The notes under the pieces: model-generated
Database searches by the model: none
The model's input: the letters and a program-made list of their open reading frames with translations, nothing else
Told to the model about the DNA's origin: nothing
Assembly (NCBI GenBank): GCA_946902875.1
Contig: OX336359.1
Span: 4,588,001-4,652,000, forward strand
DNA: 64,000 bases
Direction: 5' to 3'
Source: Nematopogon swammerdamellus
Lineage: Eukaryota > Arthropoda > Insecta > Lepidoptera > Adelidae
Made by a program: the position numbers and the translations under genes
Shown: positions 9,799 through 20,154 of the stretch, piece after piece
How positions within the stretch are numbered: position 1 is the stretch's first letter
Layout of the letters: each line of letters begins with the position of its first letter

Positions 9799-10045
9799 AA
9801 CGGTATGTCAATCTTATGATCAACTTTTAAAACTATGCATATTCAATCAGACAATAATTTTACATGGGTTTTTTGTTTGTTTTTTTTTCAGGCCACGCTT
9901 TTGATCTGAAACGTGGAGCTACGACCGTCGAGCATTGAATTTTTAATAATAGGAAAATAAATTTTATTTTTATAAGAGTAATATTCCTTCGCTTAATATT
10001 TCTTTTGCCGAAATAAAGAAAAGAAATATGTCCGCAGTAGAAAAA
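9799..10045. other. No feature recognised
   Basis: AT-rich, with a T-rich run near 9870. Nothing supportable. Confidence 0.3.
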
Positions 10046-10047
10046 AA

Positions 10048-10351
10048 ACTGGCCAAATGCCAGCCGGACTCGCGCAACGAGGTGTCCGTACCACCACGCA
10101 AATGGTCGGTTTTTTTTATTTTTTATTTTACTTTAGAGTGGCCCTCGCACGTATCGCCATCTATCGGTGAAATTTCATACTTTTGGTGTTAAAATGTTTG
10201 GATATTTCTGAAAATAAAATTTTTTTATGGGACCCCCTTAAATTTTACTTTTTCTATTTTTTATTATTTAATGTTATATCCGCCATAATAACATTGTGAA
10301 AATTTCAATCGGCTAGCTTATACGTTCCGTACGGTTTACGAAAACCTAAAA
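10048..10351 (+). repeat. Family E repeat
   Basis: It begins ACTGGCCAAATGCCAGCCGG, continues through GGGACCCCCTTAAATTTTAC and TTATATCCGCCATAATAAC, and ends CGAAAACCTAAAAA. The GACAGACAGAC run common in other copies is missing. Confidence 0.75.
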
Positions 10352-10431
10352 ACGCCTTGTCATAGGACAATAAACAATCTAGAAATTCCTTTCAATGCAT
10401 AATTTCCATTTCCGATTGAAGATGACGGCGG

Positions 10432-10660
10432 GTGGCCGAGTGGTCTGGGCGTCGGCTTCTCTTGCGAGAGCTCCGAGGTTCGAATCCAACCTGCGTGTAG
10501 CAAAGAGTTTTTTTTTTCTGATTTGAAAAAAATTACGTGCATAACCCACTGCTGCATGGTTCGGATTCTATGTAAAAATTAAGGTCCACCGGGTTGACTG
10601 GAGGAAATTGCCTAAGGCAATAAGCCCGCCCTTGCCATACATTATGTGGCATAAATTGTA
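10432..10660 (+). mobile_element. SINE with SINE-C-like tRNA head and a different 3' tail
   Basis: GGTGGCCGAGTGGTCTGGGC is an A box. GGTTCGAATCC at 10477-10487 is a B box about 40 nt later, as in a tRNA promoter. The next part parallels SINE-C (CACTGCTGCATGGTTCGG, then TGTAAAAATTAAGGTCC). The 3' part, GGCAATAAGCCCGCCCTTGC ending in (ATT)n, is unlike SINE-C and resembles the LINE tail at 59830-59935. It is a SINE and not a tRNA gene, because the acceptor stem does not close. Confidence 0.75.
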
Positions 10661-10671
10661 TTATTATTATG

Positions 10672-11692
10672 AATCAAGAATATATTATAGGAAAGACACC
10701 AGTTGCTTATGAAACAACTTGGGTTGGTCCGTTATCATGCATTAAGAAACAAAATAAGAAAAACACCAGTTCCTTATGAAACAACTTGGGTTGGTCCGTT
10801 ATCTATCATGCATCAAGAAACAAAATAAGAAAAACACCAGTTCCTTATGAAACACTTGGGTTGGTCCGTTATCATGCATCAAGAAACAAAATAGGAGAAA
10901 CACCAGTTCCTTATGAAACACTTGGGTTGGTCCGTTATCAATATCATGCATCAAGAAACAAAATAAGAAAAACACCAGTTCCTTATGAAACACTTGGGTT
11001 GGTCCGCTATCATGCATCAAGAAACAAAATAAGAAAAACACCAGTTCCTTATGAAACAACTTGGGTTGGTCCGTTATCATGCATCAAGAAACAAAATAAG
11101 AAAAACACCAGTTCCTTATGAAACACTTGGGTTGGTCCGTTATCATGCATTAAGAAACAAAATAAGAAAAACACCAGTTCCTTATGAAACACTTGGGTTG
11201 GTCCGCTATCATGGATCAAGAAACAAAATAAGAAAAACACCAGTTCCTTATGAAACACTTGGGTTGGTCCGTTATCAATATCATGCATCAAGAAACAAAA
11301 TAAGAAAAACACCAGTTCCTTATGAAACACTTGGGTTGGTCCGCTATCATGCATCAAGAAACAAAATAAGAAAAACACCAGTTCCTTATGAAACACTTGG
11401 GTTGGTCCGCTATCATGCATCAAGAAACAAAATAAGAAAAACACCAGTTCCTTATGAAACACTTGGGTTGGTCCGCTATCATGCATCAAGAAACAAAATA
11501 GGAGAAACACCAGTTCCTTATGAAACACTTGGGTTGGTCCGTTGTCATGCATCAAGAAACCAAATAGGAGAAACACCAGTTCCTTATGAAACACTTGGGT
11601 TGGTCCGTTATCAATATCATGCATCAAGAAACAAAATAAGAAAAACACCAGTTCCTCATGAAACACTTGGGTTGGTCCGGCTAGGCGGACGC
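10672..11692. repeat. 66-bp minisatellite, about 15 units
   Basis: The unit contains CTTGGGTTGGTCCG, ATCATGCATCAAGAAAC and CACCAGTTCCTTATGAAACA. I count 15 occurrences of TTGGTCCG between 10723 and 11670. Most units are 66 bp. Some carry an extra 6 bp (ATATCA), and a few carry one extra base (ACAACTT). Because 66 and 72 are multiples of three, long ORFs appear on both strands (22-residue periods containing KTPVPYETLGLVRYHASR on plus and GPTQVFHKELVFFLFCFLMH on minus). The ORFs break exactly where the one-base variants occur. I do not regard either as a gene. Confidence 0.9.
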
Positions 11693-11954
11693 ATGTAAAT
11701 AGCCCGCATCGTCCGGAAGCTGCTCACTGTGACACAAAAGATTATCCGAGCCTCTTTCCGCCAGAACGCTGCCGCCATTTTGACCAGTCGGGTCTCGAAC
11801 TCTCGCCTCCTACCTCTGAATCTGCTAGATCCGTCATCGTCTCTGAATTCAGTGCGAACAAAATGTATTCTTGCTGTTCGCTCAGTTCACTATAGCCGGA
11901 CTATAGAATATTATAAGCTAGTACTCCTACCGCGATTTTGAACTTAGCACAACT
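11693..11954. other. Unassigned sequence right of the minisatellite
   Basis: No family match. It contains AACGCTGCCGCCATTTTGACC and later CTACCGCGATTTTGAACTTAGC; a similar CGCCATTTTGAACTTAGC recurs near 12285, after the SINE-A copy. The SINE-A at 11955 may therefore have inserted into, or duplicated, a common host sequence. Confidence 0.35.
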
Positions 11955-12275
11955 GTGTGAAGCCGGTACTTAAAAAAAATAGCCCCACTGCGTCTCTCCC
12001 CGTGCATGTCGTAGAAGGTGACTAGGGGATAAGGACGAGATGACGTGCTAAAGGGCGACAGGCTTGCCACCTCTCATCTTGGCGCGGTCCTTCCACCGAG
12101 TCGTGCAGCAGGTGGGTCTTTGTGCCTTACTTTCTGCTTGATCTTGTCCGAATACTTTGCTAAACGTGGTGGTCGATGTTGTGTTGCAATTTTCCAGAGT
12201 TCTTGCAGCACAATACCGATCACTCTGCTTACCCCGATTGACGGGATACAGCGTGTGATATGTATGTATGTATGT
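11955..12275 (+). mobile_element. SINE-A, complete reference copy
   Basis: It holds all SINE-A modules in order: the GTGTGAAGCCGGTACTT head, CCCCACTGCGTCTCTCCCCG, ATGTCGTAGAAGGTGACTAG, CACCTCTCATCTTGG, GCAGCAGGTGGGTC and AACGTGGTGGTCGATG. A hairpin (GTTGTGTTGCAA and TTGCAGCACAAT arms), TTACCCCGATTGACGGG and a (TATG)n tail follow. About 320 bp. The tetranucleotide tail, in place of poly-A, suggests mobilisation by a LINE that does not need poly-A. No tRNA-like A and B boxes are obvious. Confidence 0.8.
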
Positions 12276-12329
12276 CCTAGCGCCATTTTGAACTTAGCTG
12301 AATTGTATCCACAGTACTCATCGAAGACA

Positions 12330-12740
12330 GACTCAACACCCTTTTGTTGTTGGCAGGGTGTGTCCGAGGCCGCAGGGTCCGAAGTTCGAATCCGGCCTAA
12401 ATAATGCACCGATAAGTTTTTTTCCGACGGAAAATTTTACCTGCATACCTACACCTGCTGTTTCACGGTTGGTAATCGGTGTAAAACTGTAGGTCCCTTC
12501 CCTTGCCCCTTACTAGGTGGTATGCTTAAACTGTAGCCGCCTGGGTTGATACCACCGTGCTGAATGTAAGATGGCCGCATAGCAACCACGGCTGTGTTCT
12601 CCTCTAGTCCAGTATAGCCAGCAACCCAGGGAAGTCTCCGGTATGGCATCTACCTTCTCGGAGGGGATATTGGCTGGTCAGCGCAATGTGCTTTGGCCCC
12701 TCCGACTCAGCCAACCATACCGGATTACATAAAACAGCAA
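12330..12740 (+). mobile_element. SINE-C, complete reference copy
   Basis: The head has a tRNA-like B box (GAAGTTCGAATCCGGCC, 12380-12396). Then come ACCTGCTGTTTCACGG and GTGTAAAACTGTAGGTCCC. The body shared with SINE-B follows (GGGTTGATACCACCGTGCTG, then CAGTATAGCCAGCAACCCAG). The tail CAGCCAACCATACCGGATTA ends in CATAAAA. The last 25 bp closely resemble the end of the Jockey-like LINE at 43440-43469. Confidence 0.8.
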
Positions 12741-12897
12741 ATACCGTGTCTAAACGTTGCCCGCTCTGCATTGAAAGATTATTCGCGATCCAGTGATACG
12801 AGTAGGTAGTTGATTTTTATACCGTATAAGAGTAGGCTTGCACTTTTGACGTTGGGATCAAAATTAAAATGAATGGGACAGCTGACTGACTGTATCT

Positions 12898-12970
12898 GGC
12901 TGTGTGTGTGTGTGTGTATGTGTGTGAGAGAGGGTGAGGGTGAGGGTGTGTGTGTGAGGGTGTGTATTTC
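12898..12970. repeat. (TG)n-rich microsatellite
   Basis: Interrupted TG dinucleotides with GAGAGAG and GGGTGAGGG insertions. Confidence 0.85.
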
Positions 12971-13010
12971 TGTCTGAATGCTGTGATAAATATTTATACC
13001 GTATGTGTAT

Positions 13011-13300
13011 CGTGTGGGGCCGGTACTTTAAAAGAATAGCCCCACTGCATCTCTCCCCGTGTATGTCGTAAAAGTCGACTAAGGGATATGACTCCCTTCT
13101 TATATTACTAGATGGTAGGGTTTAACCCGCCCGCGTTGGTACCACCGCACTGAATGAACGTTCGGTCGAAACGGCTATGTAAATAGAGTGCAGCCGGCAC
13201 GACCGAAGGGAAGCACTGACGTGGCACCAAGTTCAGCCGGTGTTATGGGCTGACATCACGGATGTTGTAGGTGATGTAGCCAACCGTGTCAGCGCCAAAA
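13011..13300 (+). mobile_element. A/B chimeric SINE with short internal deletion
   Basis: Same structure as 2321-2640. It lacks about 25 bp between TATGTAAATAG and AGTGCAGCCGG, the block that normally holds TTTGTGTTTTCCGTCCAGTT. It ends GTGTCAGCGCC and A-rich. Confidence 0.8.
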
Positions 13301-13748
13301 AAAAAATAAATAAAAAAAAATGTCGATTTAAATTAAATTAGTTAATGTGTAGGTAGGGGAATACGGGAAATCATTGTATCGTCTATGTATGAGTAGAATC
13401 TAGGAATTGTAATAAGATCGTCATGCCTGTATAAATATAGAGTTACCGACGAATTTGAAAAAAAAAGCTTTGAACGCTTTAAACATTTTAACATTTCATA
13501 AACGGCCAAAAGTGTTTAATTACATTTAATTAATAAAATTATAACAGAGCATCATAGGCGGCTGAATTAAATTTCGTATATTTTGATTACTTCGACTAAG
13601 TACTTCCATTCCTTTTCATAATGAAATCTTCTCTCTGCATTGAGGCCACACTAAACGGCGTGGATACATGGAAAGTAAATATTAAAAAAAATATGATTTC
13701 TTTGATTGTTTGAGTTCATAAAAATATCTAGCACCTAAGTCAAGTATA
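13301..13748. other. No gene recognised
   Basis: AT-rich, no supported ORF and no family match. Confidence 0.4.
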
Positions 13749-13750
13749 TA

Positions 13751-14146
13751 TAGGGTGTTACGTTGACCATGTCATTAACTTCGGGAGGGTTACATAGACA
13801 CTCAAATAAACACGTTACGCAAAAAAAAATATATGTTTATAGTATTACTTTTGGAGAAATTTAACAAAACATGTTAGCTACCTAAACATTAACCTGTGTG
13901 TAACAGTAGGTAACTTGCATTGTACGGGGTCAATGACCGTACTATGTTCAAACTCAGAACAGCTGTTTGTTGTAAGTAAGTCACAAGGTCACTATGATTA
14001 GTTTTTACAGCTACTTATTTGATTTAATTTTTTTGTTAGGAGAAAAAATGCTCCTATAAACATATGTTTTTTTCTTACGTAAAGTGTTTATTTCAGTGTG
14101 TATGTAACCCTCCCGAAGTTAATGACATGGTCAGCGAAACACCTTA
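13751..14146. mobile_element. MITE with long (about 92 bp) terminal inverted repeats
   Basis: The left end contains GTTGACCATGTCATTAACTT and CGGGAGGGTTACATA. The right end carries the same text in reverse complement, out to TGTTTATAG, with roughly a dozen mismatches across 92 bp. TA-rich sequence (TATATA) flanks both sides, consistent with a TA-target element. There is no transposase in the 210-bp centre. Confidence 0.85.
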
Positions 14147-14339
14147 TATAAATAATCAGATAACCTCATGTTTACATGAATAACATTTTGTCTTTTTTTT
14201 TTTTTTAAAGACATTCATTATATGGTAGTACAGAAATAGTTCATAGAGTCAAAAGATCACGTGGAATCGCAAGGAAATGTTCGTGATAATAAATGGTGAA
14301 CCAATTCGAGTTTGCCATATTCACAACACTGCAAATTAG

Positions 14340-14625
14340 ACAGCTATCAATAATGGCTAAGCGGCTAAGCTCAAGTGGCAGTGGGCTGGGCACGTTAGCC
14401 GAAGATACGACGACCGTTAAAGTAACCGTGTCCTAGACTGGCGACCGTGGACAGGAAAACGGAGTGTGGGAAGACCACCCGCCAAGTGGGGTGACGAGAT
14501 CAAGTACGTCGGCGGAAAGCAGTGGTTCCGTACCACTAAAGGCCGGGAGGACTGGAGGAAAATTCGAGAGGCGTATGTCCAGCAGTGACGCTTACACGCT
14601 GACTGATTGACTGACTGACTGACTA
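14340..14625 (+). pseudogene. RTE-clade LINE RT C-terminus with (TGAC)n tail
   Basis: The plus-strand frame contains LKWQWAGHVSRRYDDR, then a stop, then SNRVLDWRPWTGKRSVGRPP, KYVGGKQWFRTTKGREDW and REAYVQQ. This is the hallmark C-terminus of insect RTE-type reverse transcriptases. A G is missing at the Trp codon after VQQ, giving a TGA. A (TGAC)n tail at 14598-14625 marks the 3' end. The minus-strand copy at 52280-52610 is more intact. Confidence 0.8.
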
Positions 14626-15110
14626 GCGTCGCCAATCGCATCGCTCCCTTGCCGCTAAACAATGCTTCGTCTTCTCCTTCGTTAAATTGTAATAATTGAC
14701 TCTGCACAAAAGGCTCGCTCGAAAAAGGTCAGGCAAAAAAGGAAAAACAATCCAGTTTGAAATACTAATTACTTAAACAGACCTTAATCCAGGAAATACG
14801 CTCTGAGTTAATTTGCTTTCGACTGAGAGCAAATGAAAACTTCTTGCAGGAAGCAGCGTTGAACGGCGAAGTAATTTTATAAGTTAAAAAAATATAATAA
14901 AATTGTACAGTACCCGACTATGAAAAACTTTAAAACCAAGGCAAGTGTATCTTAAATATCCGTAGAAAATGCTGTATTCGGTTCATTCGAATCCTTCTAA
15001 ACCGGTGTTATAAAGCACCGAACTCAATGTGTTTTCAAGATTTTAATTTTTTTTTTAACGAATGACAATATGGCGCAAAGTTCCCATTGTTTTTTTTTAT
15101 TCTTTATTAT
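14626..15110. other. No gene recognised
   Basis: AT-rich, no supported ORF or family match. Confidence 0.4.
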
Positions 15111-15117
15111 ATTCTAC

Positions 15118-15290
15118 TAGCTTTTGCCCGCGACTCCGCTAGCTTTTTTTTTCTTTCAGAAACCTTCCCCGGCGTGCCCACACAACAACCCACCAAAGTT
15201 TCACCGTAATCGGGTAAACGGTTTACGAACGAATAGAAGTCTAACGAACAAGCAAACAAATATTTTTGTGTAGCAGATTTAACTACTTAA
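15118..15290 (+). repeat. Family D variant
   Basis: CTAGCTTTTGCCCGCGACTC begins it. It then diverges to a subfamily with CCACCAAAGTTTCACCGTAA and TCGGGTAAACGG, shared with 35210-35346. Confidence 0.65.
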
Positions 15291-15483
15291 TTAAAAAATT
15301 CAAAATCTGTTCAACCGTCTGTAGCTATGGGGAAATAAAAAACTCACCCACAGAAATACATGAAAGTGAAAGACAATTTACTCTTTGAACTCGCAGTCGG
15401 GTAAAATGAAACTCGTGAAACACCTCAGTTGATGAAATAACAAAACGGAGAACTAGTTCGAACTGCAAGTGTACAGTTGACGC

Positions 15484-15565
15484 CAAAAGTGGAGGCAGAA
15501 TAGAATAGAATAGAATAGAATAGAATAGAAATCCTTTATTGCACACAAAAACACAGAGATACACA
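15484..15565 (-). repeat. (GAATA)n microsatellite at a LINE 3' end
   Basis: Five to six GAATA units are followed by AAATCCTTTATTGCACAC, the reverse of a GCAATAAAGGATT-type polyadenylation end seen in LINE tails such as 59830-59935 and 53287-53425. Confidence 0.55.
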
Positions 15566-16100
15566 ACTGTAGGAAACTCACCGAATTTACGTTTCTTTAT
15601 ACATAGATACATATATATATATTCTTTATACGTCACGCCTGTTTCCCAAATATGGGGTAGGCAGAGACAACGGATCTCCGCACGTGCCCAGATCTTGACA
15701 CACCTCTGCCGCCTCTTCCACTCTCATAATGTTCTTCATACATGCTCGTCGGTTACGGTACTACGCACTTGACCATTTTTGAGCCTAGGTACCAAACCTT
15801 ACCGACGTTTTCACTCACAATCGTTCCATAAAACTCGTATCATCCATTCTTTCAACATGAGCGAATTATCCAAGCATTCCTTTCGCAGTCCTTGTCACCA
15901 TTATCTTCTTCCAGACCACAACGCTCTCGCACCACACTATTTCTCATTTTATCTTTCATTGTAAGTATGGATTTTTTTTGACGTGATAACGTCTTATAAA
16001 TTGATGAACACCGGCTGCACGCACGAAAAAGTGTCACGTTCCATCTGAGTCTGTGTGTGCAAGCGAGAGCGCGTAACAAGCGATAGAGAGGCACAATCGG
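15566..16100. other. Unclassified, possibly repeat-derived
   Basis: Includes GCCTGTTTCCCAAATATGGG and TCATACATGCTCGTCGGTTA. I suspect a dispersed insect repeat but there is no second copy here to prove it. No supported ORF. Confidence 0.3.
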
Positions 16101-16109
16101 CCCAAGCGG

Positions 16110-16240
16110 CAGTGTTGCCAAACGTACGGTAATTGCCGTATCGTACGGTAATCGATGCTAGAAATCGGCAAATGTACGGCGTACGGCAGCGATAGGGGTG
16201 CCGTACGAAAAAATACGGTAATTCTTATAGCTGTTTTTCT
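16110..16240. repeat. Cluster of GTACGG/TACGGTAAT motifs
   Basis: About seven TACGG words fall within 110 bp, several as ACGGTAAT, with partial inverted pairs (ACGGTAATTGCCGT). Spacing is irregular, so it is not a clean tandem repeat. Confidence 0.5.
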
Positions 16241-16429
16241 TTATGACGTTATCTATCACGTAAAACTATAGTCCGTAAACCGACTTTACAGACAACCATT
16301 TTTTTCTCTCGGATTATTCAGAAAGGCGCGCAGCACCCTAGTTTGGCAAAAATTATCAAATGTGTCTTCTAATTGTCGAGCAAAAGGTAGAAAATTGTAC
16401 TCCTCATCTCGTCTTATCTAAGGCAGTTA

Positions 16430-16805
16430 TTATGAACAGCTATTATGGCATCTTATCTCTAGCTTTAGCTCTATCTCTATCTCCAACTCTATTTCTATCT
16501 CTATCTCTACACTACGTTTGAATTTGTCCTGTTTAGTTTTTACAATCCGGTTCGATTACACCCACAAAGAAGAGCCGGCAAGAAACTCCGCAGGGTATTT
16601 TTTCAACGTCTTCGATTACAATACATTGTGACTTGCTACACAATAGACACAGCTTACAGTTTTAAGATACATACAGTTTCAGAGCTAGAATAACTATAAT
16701 TTAAGCTTGATAATTCTGACCATGACTATCTCTATCTCTATCACTATCTCTATCTCTATCTTCTTCTCTATATATTCTCTATCTCTATCTCTAATCTCTA
16801 CTTCT
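16430..16805. repeat. (TCTATC)n microsatellites around a LINE tail fragment
   Basis: Imperfect TCTATC tracts lie at about 16455-16510 and 16725-16805. Between them, CACCCACAAAGAAGAGCC and GGCAAGAAACTCCGC match CR1-like 3' UTR pieces at 20810 and 19750. Confidence 0.7.
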
Positions 16806-17095
16806 CATAAAAGAGAACGTCTCTCTGTATGTACATTTGTATGTTTGAATTGAATTCCAGAACCACTTAACAGATTTTGATGCGGTTTGCACGAATGTAA
16901 GTAGTAGTTCTTGAGGCTCACTATAGGCTATATACCATCATGCCTTACGGTATAGTATGTATGAACTTAAAGTATAGTATGAACAGAATTTAGTATCGAA
17001 TGGTAGTAATAGATGGCGTTAGCAGTTCCGTTGTGTTGCGTTGGAGTAAGTTTGGTAGAAGCGAGGTTAGATACATAGATTATAGATTAGATAAT
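16795..17095 (-). repeat. Family D repeat ending in (TCTATC)n
   Basis: On the minus strand it carries the family D block CAAACCGCATCAAAATCTGT and TAAGTGGTTCTGGAATTC. It ends at the (GATAGA)n tract at 16800. The same linkage is seen at 59935-60270. The TCTATC tracts are therefore probably 3' tails of these elements. Confidence 0.7.
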
Positions 17096-17099
17096 TATT

Positions 17100-17872
17100 A
17101 TAGGTAGAAATATTTTCTGTATTTATGTACACGGGAGTGATCTAATAAGAGTTCCGTTTTTACCTTTTAAGGTTTTTTGAAGTGTAATAAAAAAGAATAT
17201 TTACAAACATATGTCATTAAAACAGGCAAAATATTTAAAAATCACCATATAACAAAGGTGAAAAGTATAAAACAGTATAGTTCCCCACTAAGATTAATTT
17301 TTATGTGTATAAAAAAAACGGGAAGCCCCTTTACAACCTTCACAATGCTTTCGGATCCCGAAGGCCGTGATCCGCACTCTGCTAATGACACCGACGACGA
17401 CAAAATATAACAAAAAATACAACCTCATTACAGGGGAAATAATTTTAAAGATCCACGTCTCTACTAGAGTTGGCGATTTAATTTATTACTAGGGAAATAA
17501 TTTTAAAGATTAACATCGTCGGTCGCCCGTAGAATTTTCGCTTTATTTATTAGGAGATGCTAGCCCTAGAACTGCTTTTGGCTTGTTGGGCGGCAATTAT
17601 TATGATCTGTTCATCTTGATTGTGCTTATAAATAATTACAAATTGTGTGCGATTGTAATTATTGTGTGCGCATTATGTACGAGATCGATTCATTTAGGCC
17701 ATTCGCAAAACATTGTGGTTTTAAAAATTAACAATACACACACATTAATCGATAGATATAACAAATGGTGTCATTTTGCTATAAAAATTCCATTCAAATT
17801 TTCTTTACTTTCCTATATCAAATCTTCAAAGTTCACGCGGAAGTAAAAAATCGACATTTGGTTACCGTATAG
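17100..17872. other. No recognised gene
   Basis: An open frame at 17177-17410 ends LSDPEGRDPHSANDTDDDKI. I do not recognise it and see no splice or composition support. GGGAAATAATTTTAAAGAT occurs twice about 57 bp apart near 17436 and 17493. Confidence 0.35.
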
Positions 17873-19310
17873 TTTGTTTATTGTTTATTGTTTATTGTAT
17901 AATTTCATCCATAGGTAGGTAACCTACGCTTGGACATGTCGAAAATTCCGCCAGTTCTAAATTCAATGCGAAGAAGAGCTGACAAACAAACTTCGCAAGT
18001 CACAATGTTTTGTTAGTACCTTATAAGTATTATATTATAGTAACTTACAAATAATTAACCCATACTACCGCTCACAAGAGCATTAATATTTACAGCATAA
18101 ACATGAATACTGAAGAATTTGACCACACTGCCTATTTAAATTACCTATATCTGGTGTATAGTGCCATCGTCAATTTTGATACTTCATATTATATCAAGTC
18201 AAAAAATAAATAAAAATTAGTTTACATTTATTACAAAAAGATGTAATAAGTCATATAAAAAAAATTTAATGATACAAAGTGTATCCAAATGTCAAATTGT
18301 CAAAGTTTGTTAGTGGAAAAAACAGTAGTCAAACTCTTAGATAAAATTACGGCCAGTTAATGCATCCTTAATAGTGTAATAACTCTTTTCAATTAACATT
18401 AATTTAATCCGTCGTTTGAAATTATTATCATCTAATTGTTTTATGTTAGAAGACAGTTTATTATAAAATCTAACACTATTACAAATAAAGCTTTTTGAGG
18501 TTTTAGCTAATCTATGTCTTATTAGTTGTACATTATTATTACACCGTGTATCATAGTTATGATTGTCGGAATTAAGAGAGGAATCATTAATGTATTTTCT
18601 GGTATAGCATATGTTCTGGTAAACATATGCACTTGGTAAATTCATGATTCCTATCTCCCCGAACGCTGTCCTACAAGTATCTCTAGTTTTCATATTTAGG
18701 ATGTACCGCAAGGCCCTCTTCTGTAATAAAAATATTCTATTTGAGTCTGCTGCATTTCCCCAAAACATAAGGCCATATGACATGATGCTCTCAAAATAGG
18801 CATGATAAACCGTCTTTGCAGCATGAGTTCTGCATAGCTCTTTAATTCTTTTTTATAGCATAACAAGCGGAACTCAACTTACCAGCTAAAGAGTTTATGT
18901 GGGCTTTCCAAGTAAAACTTTTATCAAATATTACCCCAAGAAAAGTTAGTTCATTAGCAAGGTTTAATGACAAGTTTTCTGCAGTTTTTAATATGGCATC
19001 AGTGTTATTACGTCTATGAGTACCTAGAGCAAAGTGCATAATGTTAGTTTTGTTAACATTTAGTAATAGATTGTTGCATTCGAACCATGATTTTAGAGAT
19101 TCTAGTACATTTAAAAAGGATTCTCTTAGTTTACTTATATCATTGTTTTCCAGTACAACTGAGATATCGTCTGCAAACATTACCATCTCTATATCGTCTG
19201 ATAAACAGCTCGAGATGTCGTTAACATATGTTAGAAACAATAATGGTCCCAGGATAGAACCCAGTATAGAAATTGATAAAATTTTACAACCAAATACGTG
19301 TGATCGATAG
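17873..19310 (-). mobile_element. CR1/Jockey-like LINE, 5'-truncated
   Basis: The minus-strand element runs from about 19310 (RT motif GSILGPLLFLTYVND) through the FADD active-site block and the C-terminal domain. Its 3' UTR ends in three (TTATTG) units near 17873. It lacks the endonuclease and the front of the RT. The 3' 660 bp match the fragment at 36-696. Confidence 0.85.
18337..19310 (-). pseudogene. LINE reverse transcriptase, frameshifted
   Basis: The upstream segment contains GSILGPLLFLTYVNDISS and MVMFADDISVVLENND (RT motif C, FADD). It continues to LTFLGVIFDKSFTWKAHINS and SACYAIKKN, then a stop. The downstream segment contains IMSYGLMFWGNAAD and RALRYILNM, and ends at 18337. Removing one A from the AAAAAAG run near 18852 would join the two in frame, so a single-base insertion separates them. 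The protein would serve target-primed reverse transcription, but this copy is dead: 5'-truncated and frameshifted. It can be CR1 or Jockey clade; I cannot separate them by eye. Confidence 0.8.
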
Positions 19311-20150
19311 GCAAAGAATTTTTCTATATATTTTGCAGTAGTTTTTGGCCTTTAGATTGGTTTAGTTATCACAGGATACTTCTTCAAAAATCCACATGAG
19401 GCGTTACTAGGCGCCCTAATATAGTGGAATGTAAAAGGTACCCTCGTACAACGTAAGGGACAAGGGTGACGTTAAAAAATAGGAGGTTCTTGTGATATTT
19501 TTAAGGCTAGACAGGTTTCGCCGGCAGCGACAAGAGTATGTGTCTTGGTAATGATCTAACGCGCTATTTACTCGCCCGAAGGCTTCAGCGCTACACAGCC
19601 TTCATATATATTTATGCAGCCCGACATGGTTGCCAACGCCACATGCTGTAACCGGTTTATTTTTTATTCATCATTTCAGTACACTGCACTCGGATTCGTC
19701 ATAGTTGAACATTTAACATTTAACATTTTGCCAGTTCGATTATCACAGCGAAGAAGAACTGGCAAGAAACTTCGCTGGATACTTTTTTTTACGTCCACTT
19801 AGTCTACATTTACAAAAATATTTGCCACGGCCTAAATAGTACAAGTCGATCACTATTTCTAAAAAAAAAATTTTAAATAAATTATTCTAAATAAATAATT
19901 TTCGAGGGGTTGATGCCCTTCACATTTTGTTCTGCGCGTTCTTTGGTACAGTACTAGAAGGAGCTTGAATCGGGGGTTAAATGGAGTAAACGCACACAAA
20001 ACGACCTCGCCGACACCAGGAAATTAGATGGTCCGAAACGGACAAGTACGGTTAAGGGGAATACTTGATAATAAACAAAATAATAAATGGACAGAAAACG
20101 GAGCACCATTTTCGGTACAGAACCCTAAGAAAATTATATACGTACGAATC
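19311..20150. other. No recognised gene; LINE UTR remnant
   Basis: GCCAGTTCGATTATCACAGC and GAAGAAGAACTGGCAAGAAA at 19730-19775 match the CR1-like 3' UTR seen at 62955 and 16565. Otherwise unassigned. Confidence 0.45.
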
Positions 20151-20154
20151 TAGC

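Noticed and set aside
10432..10500. True tRNA gene
   Set aside because: A and B boxes fit, but the acceptor stem does not close and the sequence continues into a SINE body.
10672..11692. CRISPR array
   Set aside because: Units are contiguous with no unique spacers, and the window is eukaryotic.
11051..11698. Long ORFs over the minisatellite on both strands as genes
   Set aside because: A 66-bp unit keeps any stop-free frame open indefinitely, both strands are open at once, and the frames break only where one-base length variants occur.
17177..17410. Small gene ending in an acidic tail
   Set aside because: No homology that I recognise, no splice sites or composition support, and it is bounded by repeats.
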